DNA of 64,000 nucleotides from the NCBI GenBank assembly GCA_949299545.1, contig CASGAM010000025.1:62001-126000 (forward strand). Direction: 5' to 3'. The stretch's first letter is position 1, and each line of letters opens with the position of its first letter. The DNA is from an uncultured Prevotellaceae bacterium. Its GTDB lineage: Bacteria; Bacteroidota; Bacteroidia; Bacteroidales; Bacteroidaceae. The notes beneath the pieces are model-generated. The model did not search any database. It was not told where the DNA came from and saw only the letters and a list, made by a program, of their open reading frames with translations. Position numbers and translations under genes: made by a program. This document shows positions 24,630 through 33,993 of this stretch, in pieces.

Positions 24630-26006
24630 TTATTGCATGTTGCTCTTCTCAAGCCCGTAGTTTTTCTTTGCATCTTCTTTTTTGAGAAGCATCGCTATGA
24701 GTATGGATACTGCGCCGAAAATGGCAAAGATGGTCATGGGGATGGCATAGTCATAGGTCGTCCCTGTTCCGGTTTCAATGGTGGAATAGTTCTCGATGAC
24801 CCAACCTATCAGCAGCGGTACCAATGAAAGACCAATGTTCTGGATATAGAATATGATGGCATACGCCGATCCGAGCTGTTTCATCGGGATGATTTTAGGT
24901 ACTGACGGCCACATGGCAGATGGTACCAGTGAGAATGTGATGCCTAAAATCACCATGATGAATATGGCAAACCACCAAGTGTTGAGGAGGGGTAGGGCGA
25001 ACAGCGTGTGTACGATTGTCAGCAGGACCGAACCTGTTACCATCAGTGTGGCTCCTTTTCCAATACGGTCATAGATGGAACCGAACAGCGGCGTGAGCAG
25101 GATGGTGCCGAAAGGCAGTAAGGCCGGGATGAAACCTGCGACAGATGGTTCGACATTGTATTTGTAAATCATCAGTTTGGTGGCGAACTTCAGGAATGGG
25201 AAAACGCCTGCATAAAATATCAGGCAGAGTAGGGTGATAAGCCAGAAACCTTTATTGGTGAAGATGTACTTCAGGTCTTTCATCTGGAATTTTTCATCGC
25301 TTTCTGTGGCTGAAGATTCGGCAATCGATTCGTCGAGTTTTTTATCCATAACGCAGTAGACGATGTATGCCAGCAGACCGATGCAAAGCAACGCTGCCCC
25401 CAAAAGAATCGGGGCGGAAATATTGTTGTCCATCATTTGTGCGATGGGGAGGCTGAATGCTAATGCTGCGGCTGTGCCTAAACGCGCCATGGCGACCTGT
25501 AATCCCAAAGCCAGTGCCACTTCGTGGCCGGTGAACCATTTGATGATGGCCTTGGATACTGTGATACCCGTGATTTCGGCACCGACGCCGAATATCGCGA
25601 AACCTAAACTGGCGAGTAAAACTTGCGGATGGTAACCCATGACGGTGTTACCTGCAAAGTCGTGGGAAAATGCATACCATTTCAGTAATGCGCCTGCCAA
25701 CATGAGTGTGCTGCTCATGAGGCCGGTAAAACGGATGCCGCATTTGTCTAAAATGATTCCTCCGAAGAACAGCATGAGCAGGAACACATTGATATAGCCG
25801 TAAGCTCCCGAAAAGAAACCGTATTCAGAACTTGTCCAGCCCAGCCCGCCTTCTGCTATCGGCTTTGTCAACATAAATTCGAGTGGTGCCATTACGTCGG
25901 TAATGAAATAACCGCACATCATGGTGAAAGACACGATGACCATTGCACTCCAGCGTGCCGTAGGATTCTCGCTTAATTTCTTTTGAATATTTTTTGTGAC
26001 AGTCAT
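24630..26006 (-). CDS. Major facilitator superfamily transporter linked to DPP5
   Basis: A 458-residue inner-membrane protein with 12 predicted helices and a polar central loop (about residues 220-245, ESSATESDEKFQMKD). The loop GGIILDKCGIRFTG matches the MFS motif between helices 2 and 3, and GSIYDRIGKGATLMV is its repeat in the second half. It resembles the OFA/MFSD1-like branch, which includes the mammalian lysosomal dipeptide exporter MFSD1, but that is from memory. It lies 19 bp downstream of a DPP5 gene, so uptake of the released dipeptides is an attractive inference. Confidence 0.85.
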   Translation of the reverse strand: MTVTKNIQKKLSENPTARWSAMVIVSFTMMCGYFITDVMAPLEFMLTKPIAEGGLGWTSSEYGFFSGAYGYINVFLLMLFFGGIILDKCGIRFTGLMSSTLMLAGALLKWYAFSHDFAGNTVMGYHPQVLLASLGFAIFGVGAEITGITVSKAIIKWFTGHEVALALGLQVAMARLGTAAALAFSLPIAQMMDNNISAPILLGAALLCIGLLAYIVYCVMDKKLDESIAESSATESDEKFQMKDLKYIFTNKGFWLITLLCLIFYAGVFPFLKFATKLMIYKYNVEPSVAGFIPALLPFGTILLTPLFGSIYDRIGKGATLMVTGSVLLTIVHTLFALPLLNTWWFAIFIMVILGITFSLVPSAMWPSVPKIIPMKQLGSAYAIIFYIQNIGLSLVPLLIGWVIENYSTIETGTGTTYDYAIPMTIFAIFGAVSILIAMLLKKEDAKKNYGLEKSNMQ

Positions 26007-26025
26007 ATGAAATGTTTTATGGTTT

Positions 26026-28218
26026 TTATTGTTTGAGCCAGCGGTCTAACCAGCGGAAGAAGGTGCGTTGCCATAAGATGCCGTTCTGTGGTTTCAGCAC
26101 CCAATGATTCTCGTCGGGGTATAGTAGCAGTTCGGCCGGCAATCCGCGCAAAATGGCCGCATTGAAGGCCGATTGTCCTTGTGAACTCAGGATGCGGTAA
26201 TCTTTTTCGCCGTGGATGCAAAGGATGGGAGTATCCCAGCGGTCAACATAAAGATGTGGGCTGGTGAGGTATGGGTTACATTTCTGGCCGTCATTGATTT
26301 GCATGCCGTTGTCTGAGTTTGCCGTTATGCCCATACGCCATGGCGCGCCCCCAAGGTCCCAGTTGGCAAACCACATTTCCTCGGTCTCCAAGTACTGTTG
26401 CTGGGTATTGAAAATGCCGTCATGCGCTATGAAGCATTTGAATCGTTTCTCATGATGTCCGGCCAGATAGTAGACACTATAACCACCGAAACTGGCTCCA
26501 ACACAACCTAACCGGTCGGCGTCGACATACGGTTCTTTGCATAAGTCGTCGATAGCACTCAAATAGTCTTGCATGCACTGGCCACTGTAGTCGCCACTGA
26601 CGGATTCCAACCATTCCATACCGAACCCGGGTAGTCCCCTTCGGTTGGGAGCAATGATGATATAGTCGTTGGCCGCCATGATTTGGAGATTCCACCGGTA
26701 ACTCCAGAATTGGCTGACGGGGCTTTGCGGGCCTCCCTCGCAGAAAAGCAGTGCGGGGTATTTTTTTGCAGGGTCGAAGTGGGGCGGATAGACGACCCAG
26801 CATAATTCCTGCTTGCCGTCTGAGGTCTTTACCCAGCGTTCTTTAACTTCACCCATCTTGATTTGCGAAAGGATATGCTCGTTTTCGTGTGTCAATGCCA
26901 GGACATCGGCACCGTCTTTCTTTGGTATAATGCGGTAGATGTCGTCAGGGGCACTCAAACTGTGGCGCATGGCTATCAGCTGTTTACCGCAAACGGCTAT
27001 ACTTGCGTAATCGAAATCGCCGCCTGTAACAGCCGTGGTCTTTCCTTTCAGATTGGTTTTGTAGATTCCGGAACGGGCATGCCATACGCCAGTGAAATAT
27101 AAAGTCTTGTTATCTGCGCTCCAGCAGTAGTCGTCGACGCCGGATTCAAATGTTTCGGTGACATATTGTTTGTTCCCGCTTTCTATGTGTAAAATGCAAA
27201 GTCGGTTGCGGTCACTTTCATAACCGTTGCGTGCCATGCTTAACCAAGCTATATGCTTCCCGTCGGGGGAGTATTGGGGACGGGTGTCATAGCCAACATT
27301 AAAATCACCTTTTTGCAGGTTGACAACTTGTTTGGCCATGGAACGTGTTGGGTCAATGGCCGGTTCTTCATAATCGTCAGGCTTGCATAGGTTGTTCGTT
27401 TTACCTGTTTCAATGTCGTAACAGTATATGTCGCTATCAGTACTGACTGCGTATGCCAAGCCTGTGCGCTTCCGGCTACTGTAGGCTATATGTTTACTGT
27501 CCGGACTCCAACAGACTTGTTCCGTACCACCGAAAGGCTGCATCGGGCATTCGTATGGTTCACCTTCCATGATGTCGTGCGCGTCGAGGATGTGATGTCC
27601 ATCATATTGGGCGAGGAATAGATGTGGGATAGTGGTGACGTAGTGATCCCAGTGCTTGAAGTTATAATCTTTGATGACCATGCCGGTTGCTTTGGGTAGG
27701 TCGTCATAAGGCTTCTCTATAGCGGTATAGTCGTCGACTTGACAAATGAGAATGACTTTTGTTCCATCGGGTGAAAATAAGAATCCTTCGATGTCTTTTT
27801 CGGAGGAACTTATTTGGCGTCTGTTGTTGCCTTCGAGGTCCATTTCCCATACCTGTTGTGTGCCGCCGGCATCGGAAAGGAAATAAATATGCTGACCGTC
27901 GGCACTGAAAGCCGGCGATGTTTCGTTGTCCTTGCCTGTTGTGAGTTGTTTGTTGTCGCTACCGTCAGGTTGCATGCAGCAGATAACGGTATGGCTTTTG
28001 TTTTGCTCCACACTGTAGTAACTGACTGTGTATGCAATGTGGTGGGCGTCGGGAGAAACAACCATTCCGCCGATACGGCCCATGGCCCAAAGGGCTTCCG
28101 GAGTGAGCCGGTCATTGGCGAGTGTAATATGGCTTTTGCCGATAATTGGTTCTGTTTCTGTTGCCTGAATGTTAGCTGAGAGCGTAAGTGCGGCTGTCAA
28201 CATTGTCATTGAAATCAT
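26026..28218 (-). CDS. S9 family dipeptidyl-peptidase, DPP5 type
   Basis: A 730-residue exported serine peptidase with an N-terminal hydrophobic signal, a propeller of PD40-like repeats (SPDAHHIAYTV, SADGQHIYFLSD, SPDGTKVILI, SPDSKHIAYSS) and a C-terminal alpha/beta hydrolase domain. The expected triad is Ser576 in GASFGGY, Asp673 in GEKDYRI and His705 in ENHWV. The sequence follows the DPP5 of Porphyromonas gingivalis closely as I recall it, including VSQFWSYRWNLQIMA and FRWLDRWLK at the C-terminus. DPP5 releases dipeptides with hydrophobic or Ala P1 residues in the periplasm. It is transcribed with the transporter gene. Confidence 0.9.
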   Translation of the reverse strand: MISMTMLTAALTLSANIQATETEPIIGKSHITLANDRLTPEALWAMGRIGGMVVSPDAHHIAYTVSYYSVEQNKSHTVICCMQPDGSDNKQLTTGKDNETSPAFSADGQHIYFLSDAGGTQQVWEMDLEGNNRRQISSSEKDIEGFLFSPDGTKVILICQVDDYTAIEKPYDDLPKATGMVIKDYNFKHWDHYVTTIPHLFLAQYDGHHILDAHDIMEGEPYECPMQPFGGTEQVCWSPDSKHIAYSSRKRTGLAYAVSTDSDIYCYDIETGKTNNLCKPDDYEEPAIDPTRSMAKQVVNLQKGDFNVGYDTRPQYSPDGKHIAWLSMARNGYESDRNRLCILHIESGNKQYVTETFESGVDDYCWSADNKTLYFTGVWHARSGIYKTNLKGKTTAVTGGDFDYASIAVCGKQLIAMRHSLSAPDDIYRIIPKKDGADVLALTHENEHILSQIKMGEVKERWVKTSDGKQELCWVVYPPHFDPAKKYPALLFCEGGPQSPVSQFWSYRWNLQIMAANDYIIIAPNRRGLPGFGMEWLESVSGDYSGQCMQDYLSAIDDLCKEPYVDADRLGCVGASFGGYSVYYLAGHHEKRFKCFIAHDGIFNTQQQYLETEEMWFANWDLGGAPWRMGITANSDNGMQINDGQKCNPYLTSPHLYVDRWDTPILCIHGEKDYRILSSQGQSAFNAAILRGLPAELLLYPDENHWVLKPQNGILWQRTFFRWLDRWLKQ

Positions 28219-28237
28219 GTGTCTGATATAAAATAAA

Positions 28238-28274
28238 TCATTCCGGGGGTCGCGGTGTCGGGATCCCGGAATGA
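28238..28274 (-). terminator. Terminator between yidC and the DPP5 gene
   Basis: A perfect 10-bp stem (28238-28247 with 28265-28274) with a 17-nt loop is followed on the minus strand by TTTATTTTAT. It lies only 19 bp before the DPP5 start codon, like the POT/nhaC hairpin. Confidence 0.65.
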
Positions 28275-28289
28275 TGAGTGATTGTTTTT

Positions 28290-30179
28290 TTATCTGTTCT
28301 TTTGTGATTGGCGTTTTTTCTGCTCTTCCAAAATGGCTTGTTGCTGTTTCTGGAGTGCTTCAAGACGCGCAGCCATGCCGGATAGCTTTTTGTTGGGGTT
28401 GTTCTTGTTTGCCTGATAATTGGCTTCAAGTTTGGCCAACAATTTTTTGTCATCCGTTGTTTTGCGTAATACCCACATGATAAGGATGCTGGTAAGTCCT
28501 GATAGGAAATAATAGTAGTTCAATCCGGATGAGTAATTGTTGAACATGAAGAAGAAGGCAATAGGCATGATATACATCATGTATTGCATGATCTTCATTT
28601 GTTGTGCTTGCTCACCGGTCATGCTGTTCTGTTGTTGACGCATGCTTATCCATGTGTTGATAATGTTGGTGACGCAGAACAGGAGACAGAAAATACTGAT
28701 ATGGTCACCTATCAACCATATTGATTTATCCCATCTGATAATGTCATCGTATGCAGAAAGGTCGTTTGCCCATAGGAAACTTTCTCCACGCAGTTCAATC
28801 GCGTTTGGTACAAAATTGAACAATGCAATCCAAATAGGCATCTGAATGAGCATCGGAAGGCAACCGCCCATTGGGCTTACGCCGTATTGGCTGTAAAGTT
28901 GCATGATTTCTTGCTGTTTCTTCATGGCGTCTTCCGGCTTCGGGTATTTGGCGCTTATTTCATCCATTTTAGGACGCAGCACACGCATTTTGGCCGATGA
29001 CATGTAGGACTTGCGTGTCGTGGGATAGACTAGTATTTTGACAAAGATGGTCAGCAATAGCAACACAATGCCCATGGAGAGCCCTAAACTGCTTAGCCAG
29101 TCAAAAATATAGATGATGAAGAAGCGGTTGATCCATTTGAATAGAGGCCAGCCTAAATATACAAGTTCTTCAAGTTCCAGGTCTTTGTCACTGCTACTCA
29201 ATTCATTGATATCCTGTAATAAATGATAATTGTTAGGGGCAAAAAGCAGTTGGAGTTTGGTCGGTTCCCCCCCCTTGGGATCAAAGAACGTTTTCATGTT
29301 TGCTTCGTAGTCTTTCAGATAACCGCTTTGTTTCGTCATAGGCCGACTGCTCAGAAACGCATTCGTGAAGTCTTGATGGGCAATCATGACACAACTGAAG
29401 AATTGGTTTTTAAAAGCTACCCAGTCTAACGGTTCTTTGATTTGTTCTGATTCTTGGCTGGTTTCGCTCAAATAGTCCGTACCTTCTTCTTTGATTTTAT
29501 ACGTCAGTGAAGAATAACGGTTTTCAAAATCGTAACCTTTTTCCTGTTGTCTGGCTTTTTCTGACCATTCAATGTCCATGGATTTCATGGATGGGGTAAA
29601 GAGGTAATCCAAACCGATGGCTTGAACGGAGAGATCAACCATATAGGAATTGGGGTGTAGGTAATAACTCAAGTCAAGGAATCGACCGTCTGCAGCCTGC
29701 AGGCGCATGATGACGGTGGAATCCGTCGCGTTGACTGGCGTAAAAAAGAAATCTTCAGAATCGATGTTTTCCGTTTTACCGGTCAGCATGATTTTCATGT
29801 TGGCATCTGTTTCATCAAACAAAACTACATGTCCTCCTTGCTGGTTTTTGTAAGTTTTGAGTTCGGCTTGTTTGATGGCTCCGCCTTTAGTACTGAGAGT
29901 AAGTTTGACAACCTCGTTTTCCAAGACAATGGGTTGCGGTGTTCCTTGCCTATGTGCATAAAACAAGGATGTCGAATCAAGGGCGGCCTGCACCCTTTGC
30001 AGAATTTCTTCGTTTTCTTTTGCCCTTTGCAGTTCTTCGGCTTTCATGCGTTCTACCGATGCAATGGAGTCACGTGTGAATTGAGCCTGTCGTTCTGCTT
30101 CGTCCGGTTGGCTGAAATAACTAAATCCTATAAGGACGGCAGCAATGAGAATAAAACCTGTAAGTGTGTTTTTGTCCAT
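28290..30179 (-). CDS. yidC: Membrane protein insertase YidC
   Basis: Inserts and folds inner-membrane proteins alone or with the Sec translocon; probable clients include the ATP synthase c subunit encoded 24 kb away. The 629-residue protein has an N-terminal helix, a long periplasmic beta-domain (about residues 60-340) and the conserved C-terminal core with LGLSMGIVLLLLTIFVKILVYP, MGGCLPMLIQMPIWIALF and the final helices. The C-terminal tail is very basic (KKRQSQKNR). It is 2 bp downstream of pyrG, so the two are translated from one message. Confidence 0.96.
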   Translation of the reverse strand: MDKNTLTGFILIAAVLIGFSYFSQPDEAERQAQFTRDSIASVERMKAEELQRAKENEEILQRVQAALDSTSLFYAHRQGTPQPIVLENEVVKLTLSTKGGAIKQAELKTYKNQQGGHVVLFDETDANMKIMLTGKTENIDSEDFFFTPVNATDSTVIMRLQAADGRFLDLSYYLHPNSYMVDLSVQAIGLDYLFTPSMKSMDIEWSEKARQQEKGYDFENRYSSLTYKIKEEGTDYLSETSQESEQIKEPLDWVAFKNQFFSCVMIAHQDFTNAFLSSRPMTKQSGYLKDYEANMKTFFDPKGGEPTKLQLLFAPNNYHLLQDINELSSSDKDLELEELVYLGWPLFKWINRFFIIYIFDWLSSLGLSMGIVLLLLTIFVKILVYPTTRKSYMSSAKMRVLRPKMDEISAKYPKPEDAMKKQQEIMQLYSQYGVSPMGGCLPMLIQMPIWIALFNFVPNAIELRGESFLWANDLSAYDDIIRWDKSIWLIGDHISIFCLLFCVTNIINTWISMRQQQNSMTGEQAQQMKIMQYMMYIMPIAFFFMFNNYSSGLNYYYFLSGLTSILIMWVLRKTTDDKKLLAKLEANYQANKNNPNKKLSGMAARLEALQKQQQAILEEQKKRQSQKNR

Positions 30180-30181
30180 TT

Positions 30182-31813
30182 TTATCGTGTTTTTGCGTTG
30201 TCGTTTTGTTCACGGCTGTAATCGATGGCCGCTTTGACGAATGACAGGAATAAAGGATGTGGCTTCAATACTGTACTGCTGTATTCAGGATGGAACTGGG
30301 TGCCGATATACCATCTTAGCGTCGGTATTTCCACAATCTCCACGAGGTTGCTGTCCGGATTTGTCCCTACGCATTGCATGCCTGCTTTCTCAAACTCTTC
30401 CGTATATTGATTGTTAAATTCGTAACGGTGCCGGTGGCGTTCGGAAATTACCTTTTTTTGATATGCTTCGTATGTCTTGCTTCCTTCACGCAATTCACAT
30501 TCATAAGCTCCGAGTCGCATCGTTCCACCCATTTGGGTAATGTTTTTTTGCTCTTCCATGATATCTATCACATTATGCGGAGTCTTTTCATCCATTTCAC
30601 GGCTGTTGGCGTCGGCATAACCCAATACGTTGCGTGCAAATTCAATAACAATCATCTGCATACCGAGACATATACCGAATGTTGGTATGTTGTGAGTGCG
30701 GGTATATTCTGCGGCAATAATTTTGCCTTCAATACCACGTTGGCCAAATCCCGGACAGATGACTACGCCGGACATGCCTTTCAGGTTTTCAGCTATATTT
30801 TCGCGCGTTAGTTTTTCGCTGTTGACGAATTGCGCTTTTACTTTATAATCGTTATAGGTTCCTGCATGTGCTAATGATTCCAAAATGCTTTTGTACGCAT
30901 CTTGAAGGTCATATTTGCCGACTAAGGCGATGTTAACGATGTCTTTTGCCTTATTACGACGTTCCAAGAAAGAGCGCCAAGGACCAAGTTGTGGCGTTTC
31001 GCCAACAGGCATGTTCATTTTCTTTAGGATGATGGCGTCCAAACCTTGGGCCTGCATGCTGATGGGTACTTCGTATATGGAAGGCATATCGAGACTCTGA
31101 ATGACAGCTTCTTCGTCCACGTTACAGAAATGAGCTACTTTTTTCCTGATACCGGCATTTAAGTCGTGTTCTGTTCGCAGAACTAGAATATCTGGTTGGA
31201 TACCTAAACTTTGCAACTGTTTGACGGATGTCTGGGTCGGTTTTGTCTTCAACTCTTTTGCTGCTGCAAGGTAGGGGACATAAGTCAAGTGCAGGTTGAT
31301 GGCATCTTTACCTAACTCCCAACGTAATTGGCGGATGGCCTCTAAGAATGGCAGAGACTCGATATCGCCGACTGTTCCGCCTATCTCGGTGATGACAAAA
31401 TCAAACTTGTATTTTTTGCCCATGAGCTTGATGTTGCGTTTGATTTCGTCCGTGATATGAGGAACAACCTGAATGGTTTTTCCCAAATAATCGCCACGGC
31501 GTTCCTTTTCAATAACGCTTTGGTATATTCGTCCGGTTGTGATATTATTCGCACGGGTTGTTTGGATGCCAGTGAAACGTTCGTAATGTCCTAAGTCAAG
31601 GTCTGTTTCTTGGCCATCGACCGTTACATAACATTCGCCGTGTTCATAAGGGTTTAACGTTCCTGGATCGATGTTGATGTAAGGGTCAAACTTCTGAATG
31701 GTAATATTGTATCCTCTGGCTTGCAATAGTTTGCCGATAGATGATGAGATAATTCCCTTGCCCAAGGATGAGGCGACGCCGCCTGTCACGAAGATATACT
31801 TAGTTTCTCCCAC
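30182..31813 (-). CDS. pyrG: CTP synthase
   Basis: Aminates UTP to CTP with glutamine and ATP. The 543-residue protein begins TKYIFVTGGVASSLGKGIISSS, the synthetase P-loop region, followed by IQKFDPYINIDPGTLNPYEHGE and EIGGTVGDIES. The class I glutamine amidotransferase domain has FGICLGMQ with the nucleophilic Cys and, near the C-terminus, GTQFHPEYSS with His and Glu. Length is normal. It has a -7 box at 31864-31871 and is followed by yidC after 2 bp. Confidence 0.97.
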   Translation of the reverse strand: MGETKYIFVTGGVASSLGKGIISSSIGKLLQARGYNITIQKFDPYINIDPGTLNPYEHGECYVTVDGQETDLDLGHYERFTGIQTTRANNITTGRIYQSVIEKERRGDYLGKTIQVVPHITDEIKRNIKLMGKKYKFDFVITEIGGTVGDIESLPFLEAIRQLRWELGKDAINLHLTYVPYLAAAKELKTKPTQTSVKQLQSLGIQPDILVLRTEHDLNAGIRKKVAHFCNVDEEAVIQSLDMPSIYEVPISMQAQGLDAIILKKMNMPVGETPQLGPWRSFLERRNKAKDIVNIALVGKYDLQDAYKSILESLAHAGTYNDYKVKAQFVNSEKLTRENIAENLKGMSGVVICPGFGQRGIEGKIIAAEYTRTHNIPTFGICLGMQMIVIEFARNVLGYADANSREMDEKTPHNVIDIMEEQKNITQMGGTMRLGAYECELREGSKTYEAYQKKVISERHRHRYEFNNQYTEEFEKAGMQCVGTNPDSNLVEIVEIPTLRWYIGTQFHPEYSSTVLKPHPLFLSFVKAAIDYSREQNDNAKTR

Positions 31814-31863
31814 GGTATAATTTGTTTTAATTAAATGCTTTGTATAATTGTTGTAACAAGTGG

Positions 31864-31871
31864 CAAAATTA
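31864..31871 (-). promoter_or_regulatory. -7 box for pyrG-yidC
   Basis: Reads TAATTTTG on the minus strand, 50 bp before the pyrG start. It is back-to-back with the promoter of the DUF3078 gene. Confidence 0.5.
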
Positions 31872-31915
31872 CAAAAAAACTTTGAGTTGTGTGAGCTTTT
31901 CCTTTAAAAATGATA

Positions 31916-31923
31916 TATCTTTG
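31916..31923 (+). promoter_or_regulatory. -7 box for the DUF3078 gene
   Basis: Reads TATCTTTG, the commonest form of the Bacteroidetes -7 box, 20 bp before the start codon. Confidence 0.55.
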
Positions 31924-31943
31924 CAAAAGGATTAGGAAAAGAT

Positions 31944-33293
31944 ATGTTATACAGAATATTGGCATTGTTTATAATCTTTGTTTCTGGTGGTTTATCCGTT
32001 TCAGCTGTGGTTAAGGATAAATTACGTGTAGATACTTTGGTTATGAATAGTGTTGTAGAGAAATATACCATGCTTTTGTCGGACTTGGTGAAAGATTACG
32101 ATATAAAGGCAAAAGCGAATGATACAGTTGGATCCAGACAAAATGCCAGCTATTTCCGGTATTTTGCAAGACCTACTTTATATAAGGCTCCATTGGAACA
32201 GGTTTTTGGGGTAGAATGGCAACCGTCTTTGCCAGGGCGTACACTTGTTTTTCCTGCATATTTGCCAATAGGCGACAGCCTTCTTACTTTATATAAGGAA
32301 CAGAATAGAGTGCTGATGCAAACCTATGTTAGAAATCCATGGTTGGTATCTATGACGGAAGAGCAGTTAGACAAGGCCGGTGAAGTGAAAGAAGAAATAA
32401 AACCGGCAGCTATTACGCATGTACAGTTGGCAGAAAAAGAGATGAATATTGATTTGGCGCCTGATATAGATGAAATTTATATTCAGGTTCGGCGTCCCAA
32501 CTTTTGGAGTACGAGTGGAGATTATTCTTTGCAGTTTACTCAGTCGTACTTCTCAGAAAATTGGTATCAGGGTGGTGAAAATAATTATACGATGTTGGCA
32601 TTGGCCACCATGCGCGCGAACTATGATAATAAGAATAAAGTGCAATGGGAAAACTGGTTAGAAATGCGGTTAGGTTTCCAAACGTCCCAAAGCGATGAAA
32701 TACACAAGTTTAAAACCAATGATGACTTGTTACGTTTCACTACGAAGATTGGCTATAAGGCTGCTAAACGGTGGTACTATACCTTGCAGGTGCAGGCCAG
32801 TACGCAATTTTATCCTAACTATAAGGCAAACAGCAAAGATGTTTCTTCTGATTTTATGTCACCTTTTAATATGACGGTCTCATTAGGTATGGATTATAAA
32901 TTGGAATTGTCGCGTTTTAAAGGTTCTGCTGTATTAACTCCTGTTTCGTATAATTTTCGTTATGTGGATCGGGAAAGCCTCAGACCTAACTTTGGAATAG
33001 AGGAAGGGGAGAAAACATATAATTATTTTGGTCCCAGCATAACTGTTAATTATACGTGGGATATATATAAGAATATACAGTGGGGTGCGAGATTATACTG
33101 GTTCAGTAATTTAGAGCAAACAACGGTGGAGTGGGAAAATACTATCACGTTTTCGCTTACAAGATTTCTCAATGCCAAGTTGTTCTTATATCCACGGTAC
33201 GATGACAGTTCTTTAAGTTACCGGAATGAAGAAACAGGGCGTTACCTGATGTTTAAAGAATGGTTCAGTCTGGGCGTGAATTATAATTTTTAG
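31944..33293 (+). CDS. DUF3078 family outer-membrane protein
   Basis: A 449-residue exported protein with signal peptide (MLYRILALFIIFVSGGLSVSA). The N-terminal half is soluble. The second half shows the pattern of DUF3078: WSTSGDYSLQFTQSYFSENWYQGGENNYTM, then strands such as KVQWENWLEMRLGFQTS and LLRFTTKIGYKAAKRWYYTLQVQAST, ending in Phe (FSLGVNYNF). It therefore looks like an outer-membrane barrel with a periplasmic or surface extension. DUF3078 is a Bacteroidetes family with no established function. It has its own promoter and is converged upon by engB. Confidence 0.85.
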   Translation: MLYRILALFIIFVSGGLSVSAVVKDKLRVDTLVMNSVVEKYTMLLSDLVKDYDIKAKANDTVGSRQNASYFRYFARPTLYKAPLEQVFGVEWQPSLPGRTLVFPAYLPIGDSLLTLYKEQNRVLMQTYVRNPWLVSMTEEQLDKAGEVKEEIKPAAITHVQLAEKEMNIDLAPDIDEIYIQVRRPNFWSTSGDYSLQFTQSYFSENWYQGGENNYTMLALATMRANYDNKNKVQWENWLEMRLGFQTSQSDEIHKFKTNDDLLRFTTKIGYKAAKRWYYTLQVQASTQFYPNYKANSKDVSSDFMSPFNMTVSLGMDYKLELSRFKGSAVLTPVSYNFRYVDRESLRPNFGIEEGEKTYNYFGPSITVNYTWDIYKNIQWGARLYWFSNLEQTTVEWENTITFSLTRFLNAKLFLYPRYDDSSLSYRNEETGRYLMFKEWFSLGVNYNF

Positions 33294-33305
33294 TTTGGAC
33301 TGTGT

Positions 33306-33905
33306 TTATTTTAGTGAAGCGTTTATTTGCTCAATATAATCCAATATTTCTGTTTTGCCGGTTTTATTCTCAGATGATGATATAAAATAAGGCGGTAATT
33401 CTTCCCATTGCTCTTTGAGCTTGTTCATGTAGTTGTCGATATTTGTTTGCAATTTAGATTTGCTTAGTTTGTCCGCTTTGGTAAATACGATGCTGAAGGG
33501 AACATTGTTTTCGCCAAGCCATTCGATAAATTCCATGTCGATTTTTTGGGGCTCATGTCGGCTGTCAATGAGAACGAAGAGGTTAGTAAGTTGTTCTCGT
33601 TGTATAATATACCCATAAATGATTTCGTTGATCTTGCCTATGTCGTTTTTGCTCCTTTTGGCATATCCGTAACCCGGCAAGTCAACCAAGAACCATTCTT
33701 TGTTTATTAAAAAATGATTGATAAGCACAGTTTTTCCGGGCGTAGCTGATGTCTTTGCCAGTTTTGTTCTTCCCGTTAGCATATTGATGAGACTCGATTT
33801 TCCAACGTTTGAACGTCCGATAAAAGCGTATTCCGGTAAGTTCGTGGCTGGGCATTGGTTTGTTTTTGCACTGCTGATGATAAAATCTGCGCTTTTGATT
33901 TCCAT
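33306..33905 (-). CDS. engB: Ribosome-biogenesis GTPase EngB (YsxC/YihA)
   Basis: A GTPase needed for late assembly of the 50S subunit. The 199-residue protein has the Walker A/G1 motif [10 protein letters not shown] at about residues 30-39, G2 with TSATPGKT, G3 as VDLPGYG and G4 as TKADK, with SSxxxxG-like G5 near the C-terminus. This set and the length fit the EngB branch. It is divergent from recR, and its 3' end converges with the DUF3078 gene 12 bp away. Confidence 0.95.
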   Translation of the reverse strand: MEIKSADFIISSAKTNQCPATNLPEYAFIGRSNVGKSSLINMLTGRTKLAKTSATPGKTVLINHFLINKEWFLVDLPGYGYAKRSKNDIGKINEIIYGYIIQREQLTNLFVLIDSRHEPQKIDMEFIEWLGENNVPFSIVFTKADKLSKSKLQTNIDNYMNKLKEQWEELPPYFISSSENKTGKTEILDYIEQINASLK

Positions 33906-33925
33906 AGATAGCGTATTTTTATGGG

Positions 33926-33933
33926 CAAATATA
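33926..33933 (-). promoter_or_regulatory. -7 box for engB
   Basis: Reads TATATTTG on the minus strand, 21 bp before the engB start, back-to-back with the recR promoter. Confidence 0.5.
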
Positions 33934-33954
33934 CATTATTTATTTCACTTTGGT

Positions 33955-33962
33955 TATCTTTG
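33955..33962 (+). promoter_or_regulatory. -7 box for the recR operon
   Basis: Reads TATCTTTG, 31 bp before the recR ATG. It lies within the longer open frame upstream of that ATG, which supports starting recR at 33994. Confidence 0.55.
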
Positions 33963-33993
33963 CATAAAAATATTATGTAGTAACAAAAGGGGC

